A stretch of 64,000 nt of DNA, taken from positions 992,001 to 1,056,000 of the forward strand of contig NZ_JAQOUE010000001.1 of assembly GCF_032191465.1 (NCBI RefSeq), given 5' to 3'. The notes under the pieces are model-generated. The model had not been told where the DNA came from, made no database searches, and was given only the letters and a program-made list of their open reading frames with translations. A program made the translations under genes and the position numbers. Positions within the stretch are counted from its first letter, which is position 1. Each line of letters opens with the position of its first letter. Below are positions 52,805 to 62,287 of the stretch, piece by piece. This stretch comes from Candidatus Nitronereus thalassa. Its GTDB lineage: Bacteria; Nitrospirota; Nitrospiria; Nitrospirales; UBA8639.

Positions 52805-54601
52805 TCAAAGAGAGCTATGTCGTTCCGTTTGCAATTCGTTTGATGCGCAAGAGCTTGGAGCTTTACGAGGAACCAAATCAAGAGAGGTTAGTGACATCAC
52901 GTATTCGCGCAATTTCTCGGGTTCGAAGAACTTATAGTAGTAGTAGGTGAAAACCATTTGGTTTGTCTGAAAGCCGGGGCCGTGGCTAATAATGAGCGCA
53001 GCTTGCCGCCCACAGGGTTCAAAAGAGTTGGGGATGAACACTGGGAATTGAGTTATATGAAAATTCGGAAAGAAAACTGGATTCAGCACTTGGGCATCAG
53101 TTTTCGAATACCACGGCCCTTCTTGTGCCTTGTCGGAAGAGGCACTTTCGTAGAAGACAAATCTACTAAAATCTCCCAATGCTAATTTGAAGGCGTTGTC
53201 TGGATGTAAAAACATGCTCGAATACCCGTGTGGAAGACGAACCCGATCAAAACCCTCAACTACAAGGTCCCTTACCCCAAATACGTGTATGTCACCTACT
53301 CCCGGCAATTGCTTGAGGTTTGTAAGAATTGAATGATTCTTTATTGCCTCTGCCTGCCATGTTTCATACACGGAAAGTCGATACATACCGAACGAGCAAA
53401 TTAGGGCCACCAACGTAGCGATATAAATCCGTGGCCATTTGCGCAATAATATAGCCAACGCACTTAGTAGAAATAGCGCCATCGGCAGCATGATTAAAAT
53501 GCGATTTCTCGCGGACCCGTCTGAGTCCCACCTGCCAAGTCCTCGATCGGTTACGGCGTAGGGAAATACTCCAAGAAAAATTAGAAGTAGTGCGAAACAA
53601 AGAATCCAAAAAGGGTTCGGACTCGCCGAACTCCATACAGCCGTAAGTAGTTTGCCGCTCTTCTTAAGCATGAAGAATAAAGCGACAAAGACGAATAGAA
53701 ACGTGAGTGAGTAAAGTCCAACCGCAAAAATCTGAGTAATAACGAGCCTGGCAGCGGAGAGATAAATTCGAAATACTTGGTACAGATCGATATGGATTGG
53801 AGTATGAGCTAGACCCACACCGTAGGGAGATACGATAACTTGGCGCCAGATCCAGAATATGAACGGGATGGCTATCAGGTCCCAATATTCAGCTATGAAG
53901 GACCGAACTGTTTGCGGAAGCAGATCATTTCTTGCGGAATGAGAACGAAGCAAAAGTACGGCTAGAAACCCGAAGTGGAATACAAGCAATGAATTAAGTC
54001 CGAACGACAAGAAGAACAGGAAACCTGCGGCCATCCTGTAAAGCACTCGAAGGAAACGAACTTTGGATTCGGATTCAAGAACGACGAGCGCTGCAGTCCA
54101 AAAAGCCGCATAGCAGATGAAGTGAAACACCAGATTAATATGTGCCGTCGTCAAATGGCCAGGATAAACAACGGCCAATATGGCCAGCAAGGCTGCCTGA
54201 GCTCGGGAGAAATAGCCAAGCTTTGCCAGCACACCAAAAGTCGCCAAGGAAGCGATTAAAAGAAAAATGAATGCGGTAAACTTGAAGAAAAAGATGCTGT
54301 TCGGAAGCTGGCTTAACGGCCACATCAAATAGGCGGGAATGAGGTGTCCATACATTCCGAAGTGACCGAAAAATGTATCTTTGCGACCATCAATGAACCA
54401 GTCGTATAAAAAGAAATCCTCAAAGTACAACCCATCGTTTACCAGCAAAGGCCAGTGAAATGCGACCACTGCGACAGTAACGATTGCGAGACTTGGCAGC
54501 CAACCTCCCGCATGAGGCTCACTTCCACCCAAACTCGGCACTGTCTTGTCATAAGTGAGGGGTACTCCAGGTGTTGTTCTCTCACCCAAACCGTTTCCCA
54601 T
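52805..54601 (-). CDS. Polytopic membrane protein, glycosyltransferase-like
   Basis: The protein has 598 residues. A first helix (LAIVTVAVVAFHWPLLV) and an acidic loop (YFEDFFLYDWFIDGRKD) precede about ten further helices and a soluble C-terminal domain (about 430-598). This layout resembles GT-C membrane glycosyltransferases of the dolichyl-phosphate-mannose protein mannosyltransferase type, with an acidic D/E motif in the first loop. I can not name the family. It is isolated by gene-free regions on both sides. Confidence 0.65.
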   Translation of the reverse strand: MGNGLGERTTPGVPLTYDKTVPSLGGSEPHAGGWLPSLAIVTVAVVAFHWPLLVNDGLYFEDFFLYDWFIDGRKDTFFGHFGMYGHLIPAYLMWPLSQLPNSIFFFKFTAFIFLLIASLATFGVLAKLGYFSRAQAALLAILAVVYPGHLTTAHINLVFHFICYAAFWTAALVVLESESKVRFLRVLYRMAAGFLFFLSFGLNSLLVFHFGFLAVLLLRSHSARNDLLPQTVRSFIAEYWDLIAIPFIFWIWRQVIVSPYGVGLAHTPIHIDLYQVFRIYLSAARLVITQIFAVGLYSLTFLFVFVALFFMLKKSGKLLTAVWSSASPNPFWILCFALLLIFLGVFPYAVTDRGLGRWDSDGSARNRILIMLPMALFLLSALAILLRKWPRIYIATLVALICSFGMYRLSVYETWQAEAIKNHSILTNLKQLPGVGDIHVFGVRDLVVEGFDRVRLPHGYSSMFLHPDNAFKLALGDFSRFVFYESASSDKAQEGPWYSKTDAQVLNPVFFPNFHITQFPVFIPNSFEPCGRQAALIISHGPGFQTNQMVFTYYYYKFFEPEKLREYVMSLTSLDLVPRKAPSSCASNELQTERHSSL

Positions 54602-55085
54602 ATCGTCTACGCCTCTGTCGGATGACTTGTGGTGAATCTACCCCACCGACTGGTCAATCTCTTTGATTTAGGAGTTCATTACGCACAGATTGGGGTAGTT
54701 GTATTGCCAGGAACGCTGCGACCTGCCCTAGCCATTGATGATCCCTGATACAATCCCCTCCATAGCCGAAAGGAGGTCGGAGCATTCTTTGACCCACCCC
54801 TCCCTGCTCTGGAAAAGAAACCTCCCCTGTAGCCAATATCCAATCTGTTTTTAAGCTTAGGATCCTATTATGAATGCCAAGATTGCCATATGGCAAATAT
54901 CAAACTTTCTTCCGCAAATGAAATCCAACGATGACAGAATGTAAGCCGATGGCCCCATGATCACCCCTCTCAACTTTGAAATCCTTTGCTATTCAATCAA
55001 ACTCGAAGCTGAAGTTGCCCCTCTTTATTAGACACCAGAAAGTAGGGTATTTACTTTATACTACTTCAATCAGGGGAAAGCAGCA
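54602..55085. other. Gene-free region between membrane protein and O-antigen ligase genes
   Basis: These 484 bases hold no gene I can support. A minus-strand frame at 54654-54896 (80 residues, containing FGYGGDCIRDHQWLGQV) looks partly protein-like and may be the relic of a gene, but I do not recognise it. Confidence 0.4.
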
Positions 55086-56501
55086 CTAGGTCGTTTTTTG
55101 TGTAGTAGGCTCTATCGAGGCAATCTCTTCTTGATTTGAGGGTCTGGCAAAAGACAAGGAAGCGATGATTGCCAAACCTATCCACAACAGGCGTTCCTTT
55201 GACAAGTCATTGAATTGCATACCGATGATGACGCCCACCAGTGCCAATGAAAATATGTGTGCTGGATGATCAATAGGGTGACGCATGCCGGAAAACATAA
55301 TGAATAATATCAGCGACATTGCAACACCACCAGCCAAAACCCCAAAATCAAGGATGAATTCAGCAATAGAATTGTGCGGTCCCAGCAAGGGGCTATCCGA
55401 GCTGATCTTAGGTCTCATGTCTAATTCCAGGTGAACCCTTTGGCCAAGCTCAATATAACTCTTATCATTTATATCAAGATAATCTTCAAAATTCCCTATA
55501 CCGGAACCAAATACCGATTGCTGATAAATTGCCTTAGCGGCAAGGTTCCAAAGGTATAGGCGTGATCTTACACCAGGATCGCTGATATAATCCCAAAGGT
55601 ATACGTGGGATTTTATGCCAGGACCGCCGATATAATCCCATTTGATTTTGTGCATCTCCTGGGTATCGCTCCGCGTCGGCAACTGATTACAGACGAGGAA
55701 TGAGAGAAAGACCACGACCAAAATGCGGCCAAATGCATGCAAGGAATGCCCCTTCACCACCAAAGAAATTAGCAATACCAGCAGAAAGATACCCAGACCA
55801 AGCCAGACACTTCTAGACACTGTGAAGTAAACGCCACAAACACCAAATATGAACGCCACCCAGGGAAACCACCCAGCTTTGTGATGTTCGGAATAGATGA
55901 TCAGATTGCAGGCCTGCACACCCAGCGCCCACAAAATAAATAGGCCCATAATATTCGGTGAATTCAGCCCTAGCCCGACTGCATAAGGCGGATGATAGTT
56001 TTCGTCCGAAAAAAGATTAACTACATAAAATTCGGCGCCATAAAAAACCTGAAGGATACTAATGATCCCAGACAGGAATAGGAATACAGACAATAAGATG
56101 TTCAAAGTGCCCAAATACCTTGAAGAGAATAATGATCTGACAACTATAAAGGCTACAAACGAGAGGCAATAAGACGCGAAACCAAACCAGTAGGTTTTGT
56201 TAGAATTGAAAAAAACCGAAATGCCACAAAAAAACACCAACACGGAAAAGACCTGCATATCCACAAATCTCCGCGCCCCACGCAACAGGCTGAGATTCGT
56301 AAGGAGCCCAAACACCGTAAGAAGCAAAACTGCGGTGGGAGTGGACAACGGCATACCCGGAAAGCGATAGGGGAAAAATAAATATATGCTGATGTAGATC
56401 ACCACAAGAAACGAAAGCGCTTGGTTTGAGAGCCCTCCGCAAGAGAAAGCCGAGCGAGAAATCGAGGAAAAATAGGACAACATTTGAGTAAGGGGGGTCA
56501 A
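55086..56501 (-). CDS. O-antigen ligase/polymerase (Wzy/WaaL family) membrane protein
   Basis: The protein has 471 residues with about 12 helices. The large loop between helices contains the family features (arginines in RSRLYLWN and the GPHNSIAEFILDFGVLAG segment with His). It joins repeat units or transfers glycan to lipid carrier or lipid A. The loop holds a 15-residue in-frame tandem repeat (WDYIGGPGIKSHVYL, WDYISDPGVRSRLYL). It is downstream of the GT4 gene with which it shares the minus strand. Confidence 0.8.
   Translation of the reverse strand: MTPLTQMLSYFSSISRSAFSCGGLSNQALSFLVVIYISIYLFFPYRFPGMPLSTPTAVLLLTVFGLLTNLSLLRGARRFVDMQVFSVLVFFCGISVFFNSNKTYWFGFASYCLSFVAFIVVRSLFSSRYLGTLNILLSVFLFLSGIISILQVFYGAEFYVVNLFSDENYHPPYAVGLGLNSPNIMGLFILWALGVQACNLIIYSEHHKAGWFPWVAFIFGVCGVYFTVSRSVWLGLGIFLLVLLISLVVKGHSLHAFGRILVVVFLSFLVCNQLPTRSDTQEMHKIKWDYIGGPGIKSHVYLWDYISDPGVRSRLYLWNLAAKAIYQQSVFGSGIGNFEDYLDINDKSYIELGQRVHLELDMRPKISSDSPLLGPHNSIAEFILDFGVLAGGVAMSLILFIMFSGMRHPIDHPAHIFSLALVGVIIGMQFNDLSKERLLWIGLAIIASLSFARPSNQEEIASIEPTTQKTT
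55546..55635. repeat. 45-bp imperfect tandem duplication inside the ligase gene
   Basis: Copy 1 is at 55546-55590 and copy 2 at 55591-55635; both include CCAAAGGTATA and end GATATAA (plus-strand reading) and keep the reading frame. They encode the 15-residue repeat in the loop. The copies have diverged, so the event is not very recent. Confidence 0.75.
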
Positions 56502-56542
56502 GCGAAAATATTGGTATTAAAGAATGGGAATGGGTTGCCTGG

Positions 56543-57697
56543 TTAAAGGTTGTGGACCGCGAGATCAAGGGTCTCAAGTGTATTCAAACCAACTTGATCC
56601 CAGGTAGGAAACTTTTGGGATTGCGTCAGCGCCTTGGCCCGAAGTTCACTACATAGGGAAGAGTTTTCTGCCAAAGTAATCAATGCATTCGCAATTTCTT
56701 CAGGGATTGATGGATCAAAATACAAGGCTGCATCGCCCGCAATTTCCGGCATAACTGACGCGTTCGAACAGGCTATGGGCAAACCGGCCGAAAGGGCTTC
56801 AATAAGACTGTTGGGACAATTTTCACACATAGATTGGAACAAAAAAAATCGACATTCTGCCATTAGTCTTGGAATAGCTTCGTGTGGAACATTTCCCGTA
56901 AAAATGACCCAACTTGTAAGATGGTGGCATTCAACCATACGCTTTAGACTTGAGAAATAGTCCTCACTTTCTGGTTTGCCGACAATTACAAGACGAAGTT
57001 CTTTACTCTGAAGTGCCTCTTTGGCTAAAGAATACGCTTTAATAAGAGCCGAAAGATTCTTGTAGCGTTGCAAATGAGAGACACACAAAATGTATGGAGC
57101 TTGAATAACTAAATCCTCATCCCGGGATGGATATAATTGATTAAATTGCACATCATCCCGTCCATGATAAAGTATATCCCCTCGATTTTCCTGAAACCCA
57201 TAGCGGTCAACAAATAAATTCTTAAAATATTGAGAGACAAAAATCACTCGCCTTGCAGATCGAGCAGATAAACGCATGATTGTGCCTAGCACTTTAAGGT
57301 TTAGCCACCCTAGGAGCCCTACTAACTTAATATTAACGCCAGAACAAAATGGAGCAGCATTACGAAATGCAACTACGGTTGGCACAGGACTCAGCAAGGG
57401 AACGACATTTCCTGGACACAGGAGCACATCAAGTTTTGACGATCTCAAAAGCCATGGGAAAGTGATTTGCTCCCATAATACCTTTTCAATAGAGGTGATG
57501 GAATGACGACCTATCGAATGTACTTCGATGGACTCACTCAGATAGGCCTGTATATAAGGAATGTTTTCAGGACGAGTAAAGAGGACTATATGGTGTCGCC
57601 TGTCGATACCAGTTCTCGACCAAGACGCTAGTAAGTTACGAAGATGTCCAACTCCTCCTCCGTGCATGCGGAACGTAGCATTAATTCCAATTCTCAT
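56543..57697 (-). CDS. Glycosyltransferase family 4
   Basis: The protein has 384 residues from ATG 57697 (GTG 57703 also possible). GT-B fold: MRIGINATFRMHGGGVGHLRNL, then DVLLCPGNVVPLLSPVP; C-terminal domain YILCVSHLQRYKNLSALIKA, LRLVIVGKPESE, and the nucleotide-sugar segment SMCENCPNSLIEALSAGLPIACS. It transfers one sugar of the glycan. The family often lacks further clues to its donor. Confidence 0.85.
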   Translation of the reverse strand: MRIGINATFRMHGGGVGHLRNLLASWSRTGIDRRHHIVLFTRPENIPYIQAYLSESIEVHSIGRHSITSIEKVLWEQITFPWLLRSSKLDVLLCPGNVVPLLSPVPTVVAFRNAAPFCSGVNIKLVGLLGWLNLKVLGTIMRLSARSARRVIFVSQYFKNLFVDRYGFQENRGDILYHGRDDVQFNQLYPSRDEDLVIQAPYILCVSHLQRYKNLSALIKAYSLAKEALQSKELRLVIVGKPESEDYFSSLKRMVECHHLTSWVIFTGNVPHEAIPRLMAECRFFLFQSMCENCPNSLIEALSAGLPIACSNASVMPEIAGDAALYFDPSIPEEIANALITLAENSSLCSELRAKALTQSQKFPTWDQVGLNTLETLDLAVHNL

Positions 57698-57842
57698 AAA
57701 CACTCTCGCCGCACATTCGTCTCAGTACCAACCATCTACCCCGTTATAGGTAGGCAATATTTGAAAATTCTCATGTTGTGGAAAATAATCCAAATAGACC
57801 AGACTGATTAACTACAATAAAAGGAATCTGCCATGAAACATG

Positions 57843-58481
57843 CTAACTTAAAAAACCTACCAGCACATATCTCGGCTCAGCAGCAAATGAGGCTATCGGT
57901 GTCACCATATGGGGCGGTCGCCTCTTTCCATGATTCAACAGGATCAACTGATTGAATTTTGGAAGGGATGGGACCATGTTATCGCCATCAGCTGTCATGA
58001 GAATTCCACCCCAATCCCACTTCCAATTTTTGCTAAGATAGTAAATAAATCCTACCGGCCCTGCGTAATCGTCAATATGAACACGGTACTGATCTCCATC
58101 GGTCATTTTGTATGCCCGAAGATCAACTTTTTCAAAATGCGTCCCTGAGATATCTTGAACTATTGGCCGTATATAATTTTCGAAAAACTGATTGAGGGAT
58201 TTCCCAGACTCAAGAGATGGCGAACGCCAAAACCTTGCAATATAATGTTCCCCAGCTTTTGGGAGATACGGGGAATCGGTTTTGAATACATGTTCATAAT
58301 GATGTTCACGAATTTGCTCGATTCGCTCATACTCAGCCCCCTGGAACTTCATGCGAACGTCTTCGGCAATCAACTCAGGCAACGCCTGCTCAATCACAGC
58401 CATGCCATAATCGTTAAATTGACGACGACTTCCAACATTAAGAGATATTGGAGGAACATTAGACCGACTATTCATATTCAT
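57843..58481 (-). CDS. 2-oxoglutarate/Fe(II)-dependent oxygenase
   Basis: The protein has 212 residues. Iron ligands are His135 and Asp137 in YRVHIDDY and His191 in RRPPHMVTPI; Arg204 in EPRYVLVGF should bind 2-oxoglutarate. The fold and length fit prolyl-4-hydroxylase-type enzymes. It hydroxylates an unknown substrate, possibly a sugar or amino-acid-like part of the glycan or a surface protein. It is separated from its neighbours by 145 and 321 bases. Confidence 0.82.
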   Translation of the reverse strand: MNMNSRSNVPPISLNVGSRRQFNDYGMAVIEQALPELIAEDVRMKFQGAEYERIEQIREHHYEHVFKTDSPYLPKAGEHYIARFWRSPSLESGKSLNQFFENYIRPIVQDISGTHFEKVDLRAYKMTDGDQYRVHIDDYAGPVGFIYYLSKNWKWDWGGILMTADGDNMVPSLPKFNQLILLNHGKRRPPHMVTPIASFAAEPRYVLVGFLS

Positions 58482-58802
58482 TCTACCAAAATTTGCAAAT
58501 CACACCACAACTCAGCCTTCTTAAAAAGGCCCCCTTTACTTACCCATAATGCACTACAATCAATTCGAATTCAATTCAACCTAGGATAAAAGAAACAACA
58601 CTCACTGTAATTCCTAGTGGAAGGGGCCTGAACAGAAAAATAATTATACTTATCCTTCACATGTCATTGGGCTTGGATTGCCCATAGTTCCAAGAATACG
58701 ACCCTATTTGCATACGTCAAAAGCCAAATAAATAATCTATTCGCTTGAACCCGTCCTTCACTCAATGATAATCGGGCACCGATGATGGCAAAAAAATGGT
58801 GC
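58482..58802. other. AT-rich intergenic region, nothing recognised
   Basis: These 321 bases between the oxygenase start and the amidotransferase stop contain no gene, hairpin or repeat that I could support. The promoter of the oxygenase should be here. Confidence 0.4.
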
Positions 58803-60650
58803 CTAGGCAAATGGCACAAGCATCAGAATAGCCCAAAGCCGAGGGTGAACATCTCGCTGCCCTGAAAGATGGAGATCGAAGAGCTTCAAGACCTGGTTTC
58901 GATCAAGGGAGAACCGATCATACAACTTGGAATCGTCAATACGCTCGCGGGCCCACTCTTGTAGTGGTCCACGCAACCATCGATCGATAGGAACGGCAAA
59001 ACCCTGTTTCGGTCGATTAATTATTTCTTCTGGCAGGTATCGACTGGCGAGACGGCGCAACAGATACTTACTTGTGCCCCCACGCAACTTAAAAGAAAGC
59101 GGTAATTTCAGGCTCCATTCCACAAGCTCATGATCCAGAAGTGGTTCCCGCGCCTCCAGTGAGTAGGCCATACTTGAAAGGTCAGTTTTCTGCAGATACT
59201 CTTCAGGTAACACATGGGAAAGGTCAAGCCGCATCGCACATTCGACTGCAGATAAATTTTTCGGCATTTGTTCTATAGTCTGAAAGAACACCTGATCGAG
59301 ATTCGTTTCAGGAGAAACATCTTTAGACAACACCCATCCAAAATCTTTCTTGATACTTCGCATAAACCTGAAGGCGTGCAATGCATCTGGCTCTCCCAAC
59401 ACTGACGCAAGAAGCCGGCATTTATGGGATGGAACACGAGATAGCAACCTCGCAAGCCCAGCGCGCATCATTTGAGGAAATCGGTAAAAGGATTCCAAAC
59501 GTCTAAGTATCGAATAATAATGGTACCCACCAAACAACTCATCACCACCATCCCCACCAAGTACAACCGTAACCTCCTTTCTTGCTAATCGAGAAACCGC
59601 AAGTGCTGGAAAGGCAGAGCTGTCAAAAAATGGTTCATCGAAGTGTTGATGGAACGATGGGACAAGTGCAAGTAAGTCATCTACCGATAACACTTCTTGG
59701 TGATGATCGGTACCAAGCAGATTGGCCACTGCTTGAGCATGCCGACTTTCATCATACTGAGGTTCATGAAACCCAATGGTAAAAGTTTTTATTGGATCGT
59801 TTCTTACTTTTCTCATGAGGGCCACAACTAATGAACTATCAATTCCACCAGAGAGAAATGCGCCTAGGGGGACATCACTCACCAACCTAGAACGCACACT
59901 TTTTGTCATTAAACAGTCAAGCTCATCAAGCACCTCATTTTCAGCACGACACATCCAATTATCAACAGGCTCGATAAAGAGAGGACTCCAGTAAGAGCCA
60001 GTCTCGGTTTTGCCGGTACAATATTCTAGCCAATGCCCAGCCGGGAGTTTACAAACCGATGAATACAAGGTAAACGGCGAAGGAAAGTAGCCGGCTTCAA
60101 GGTAAAGTGCCAGGCCTTCAATATTTATTGACGTTGAGAGTTTAGGACAGTAGGCAAAAAGCGCACTGGGACGGGATGAAAAAATTAATCCTCCTTTATA
60201 CGAAGCGTAATATAGAGGCTTGACTCCGATTCGATCTCGGGCAAGAAAAAGAGACTTTTTCTCTCTGTCCCAAATACCTAGAGCGAACATACCCGTAAGG
60301 TGTTGCAAAAACTCCTTACCCCATCGAGCATACGCAATCAGGAGCACTTCAGAATCTGAATTACTTCGCCAATCAGAACAAGTATCTGAAAGTTCTTCAC
60401 GCAACTCCCGGAAGTTGTATATTTCTCCATTGAAGACCAACACATACCGTTGGTCAGGAGAGACCATAGGCTGGTGACCGGCAGAGGTTGGGTCAAGGAC
60501 AGACAATCGGCAGTGAGCCAATGATGCATCACCCTCACTCCAAAAACCAGTATCATTGGGACCACGATTCGCCATGGTGTCAATCCCAGCTTTTGCAAAG
60601 TCTAAATCGAATTTTTCCTTAACTCCCACTGCCCCAAGAATTCCACACAT
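58803..60650 (-). CDS. asnB: Asparagine-synthetase-like glutamine amidotransferase
   Basis: The protein has 615 residues. The N-terminal glutaminase domain has Cys2 (MCGILGAVG) and RGPNDTGFWSEGDASLAHCRLS; the C-terminal synthetase domain has the PPi-loop SGGIDSSLVVAL. AsnB-type enzymes in sugar loci can amidate uronic acids (for example WbpS), so the substrate could be a sugar acid made by the 6-dehydrogenase at 43270 rather than aspartate. Sequence alone does not decide between these. Confidence 0.88.
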   Translation of the reverse strand: MCGILGAVGVKEKFDLDFAKAGIDTMANRGPNDTGFWSEGDASLAHCRLSVLDPTSAGHQPMVSPDQRYVLVFNGEIYNFRELREELSDTCSDWRSNSDSEVLLIAYARWGKEFLQHLTGMFALGIWDREKKSLFLARDRIGVKPLYYASYKGGLIFSSRPSALFAYCPKLSTSINIEGLALYLEAGYFPSPFTLYSSVCKLPAGHWLEYCTGKTETGSYWSPLFIEPVDNWMCRAENEVLDELDCLMTKSVRSRLVSDVPLGAFLSGGIDSSLVVALMRKVRNDPIKTFTIGFHEPQYDESRHAQAVANLLGTDHHQEVLSVDDLLALVPSFHQHFDEPFFDSSAFPALAVSRLARKEVTVVLGGDGGDELFGGYHYYSILRRLESFYRFPQMMRAGLARLLSRVPSHKCRLLASVLGEPDALHAFRFMRSIKKDFGWVLSKDVSPETNLDQVFFQTIEQMPKNLSAVECAMRLDLSHVLPEEYLQKTDLSSMAYSLEAREPLLDHELVEWSLKLPLSFKLRGGTSKYLLRRLASRYLPEEIINRPKQGFAVPIDRWLRGPLQEWARERIDDSKLYDRFSLDRNQVLKLFDLHLSGQRDVHPRLWAILMLVPFA

Positions 60651-60726
60651 ACTCTATTCCCTACCCCGTCGGCCCTAACTCTTTGATCCCATTCACAGGT
60701 ATTGATTTTCTTAGTGCATGACTTGT

Positions 60727-62022
60727 TTATAGTTTAAAAAGTCGATATTTCAAGGTTTCTATCACTGCATCAAATAAGCCCTTCCAGTACCCTTTATGTG
60801 TCGACCAGGGTGAGAAGCATTCTTGCATCGCGCGAAGCGGAGACATCCGGCAAAGCGCATACAGCATGGCAATACCACGAGAACGCCCCATGCTGTAATA
60901 AAATACTCGTGAGCTTGTCATCACGGCACCCAACACTAAGTTGGTCTTTTGTGAAAGTATCGCGTTAAATAGGCGAGTAAACTGAACCGTTGGAGCCAGA
61001 TCAGACTCATAGCGTTCTCGGCAAGAAGTAATGATTCTATGACGAAGAGAATCATCGTTAAGGAAGCGGCGAACTTGACAGACCAGATCATCTGGATTTC
61101 GAAAGACACCAATTTCAACGTCTGATTGAAACCAATAATCAACGCAGGGGGACCACTCGCAAAGGCAAAATTTTCCCATTTCCGCAAGTTCAAATGGACG
61201 CCCTTTTATTTGGCCAAATCTGACACGCAAAGGATCTTCCCGAAGAATCCACTTCGGGGGATTTGTACCAGTAAAATTGAGGTTGATTTTACTCCTGGAA
61301 AAAACATCAAATACTTGACTGTCAGTTATTTTCCCCCCACGGCTGGAAAGGCCAAATTCTAAAACGGGAATGCCGTGAGATTGGAGATGTTCCACATATT
61401 TCCTACGGCCAGGTTTTGACATGTCCCCAACAAATGAGACCGGGATGTCTTCCAAAACGGGTGGGGCAGCCCGCTTTGGTTGAGGTTGTTGCATTTGTGC
61501 CAAGTATGCTGGGATCCCCAACTGCTTTAGCCACTCGGAACCTGCAATATCTGTTGTGATCACTGCACTACACGATTGGTAAAACCATTTTGCCTGCTCA
61601 AAGTAAATCTCATCATCAAATCCAAACCCAGTAACAGTAGTGCACTTCCTAAGTCTGGCAAGAAATTCTGGGGTGAGGTAAGAATAGCTGTTGGGAAACT
61701 GACTGAATAGCGCCAATTGAGGTTTCCATTTTTTCACCCAGGATTCGATTTGCCTCTCCAACGCAACCTGCCCCTCCTTTAGGTAGATAGCTCTATAGTC
61801 AAGGGCCTCAAAGTGCTCAAAGAGTTCACAAAAAAAATCTGCAAATCGTTTATAGACTGGATGATCTAAACCAGGAGCTAGCCAAATGGCGCGAGCCTTG
61901 ATCACTGACAAATCCCCCAATTCCGATAAAATAAATGGCGCAATAAAATTACCAGAAAATAAATACAATAAACCAGAATCGATATCCAACTTGATACTCA
62001 AGAGCTTATTTTTGCAAATCAA
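60727..62022 (-). CDS. CgeB-like glycosyltransferase
   Basis: The protein has 431 residues. The C-terminal half (about 200-370) has VSFVGDMSKPGRRKYVEHL, FSRSKINLNFTG and GQIKGRPFELAEMGKFCLCE, features of the CgeB/GT1-like group. The start is not certain: TTG 62022 has no Shine-Dalgarno, and the frame is open further upstream without a start codon. An ATG at 62039 lies in another frame that meets TGA after six codons, so a frameshift near the 5' end cannot be excluded. Confidence 0.72.
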   Translation of the reverse strand: MICKNKLLSIKLDIDSGLLYLFSGNFIAPFILSELGDLSVIKARAIWLAPGLDHPVYKRFADFFCELFEHFEALDYRAIYLKEGQVALERQIESWVKKWKPQLALFSQFPNSYSYLTPEFLARLRKCTTVTGFGFDDEIYFEQAKWFYQSCSAVITTDIAGSEWLKQLGIPAYLAQMQQPQPKRAAPPVLEDIPVSFVGDMSKPGRRKYVEHLQSHGIPVLEFGLSSRGGKITDSQVFDVFSRSKINLNFTGTNPPKWILREDPLRVRFGQIKGRPFELAEMGKFCLCEWSPCVDYWFQSDVEIGVFRNPDDLVCQVRRFLNDDSLRHRIITSCRERYESDLAPTVQFTRLFNAILSQKTNLVLGAVMTSSRVFYYSMGRSRGIAMLYALCRMSPLRAMQECFSPWSTHKGYWKGLFDAVIETLKYRLFKL

Positions 62023-62287
62023 AAAGTTGGATAGATCATGACCCCGCCAGGGTACAGTTGCAGCAGTATTTCCTTGATGAACACAATCTGTTTAACGAAC
62101 AAAAACATTACAATGTGCTTTAATCATTCAAGTTCAACTATACAACAAAAGGTTTAATTAAAAATTTCTAAACAGAAGCAGGAAGGTGACAATTCTCCAC
62201 AGCTCTTCTTTATATAATGGGCAACCTGTTGACCTAACTTTGCTCTAGCGTTCCCCATAATCGTACGAGCAGATATCCGTGTACATC

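Noticed and set aside
54654-54896. An 80-codon minus-strand frame in the gap before the ligase gene
   Set aside because: It looks somewhat protein-like but I can name no family or ribosome site, so I list it only as a possible relic.
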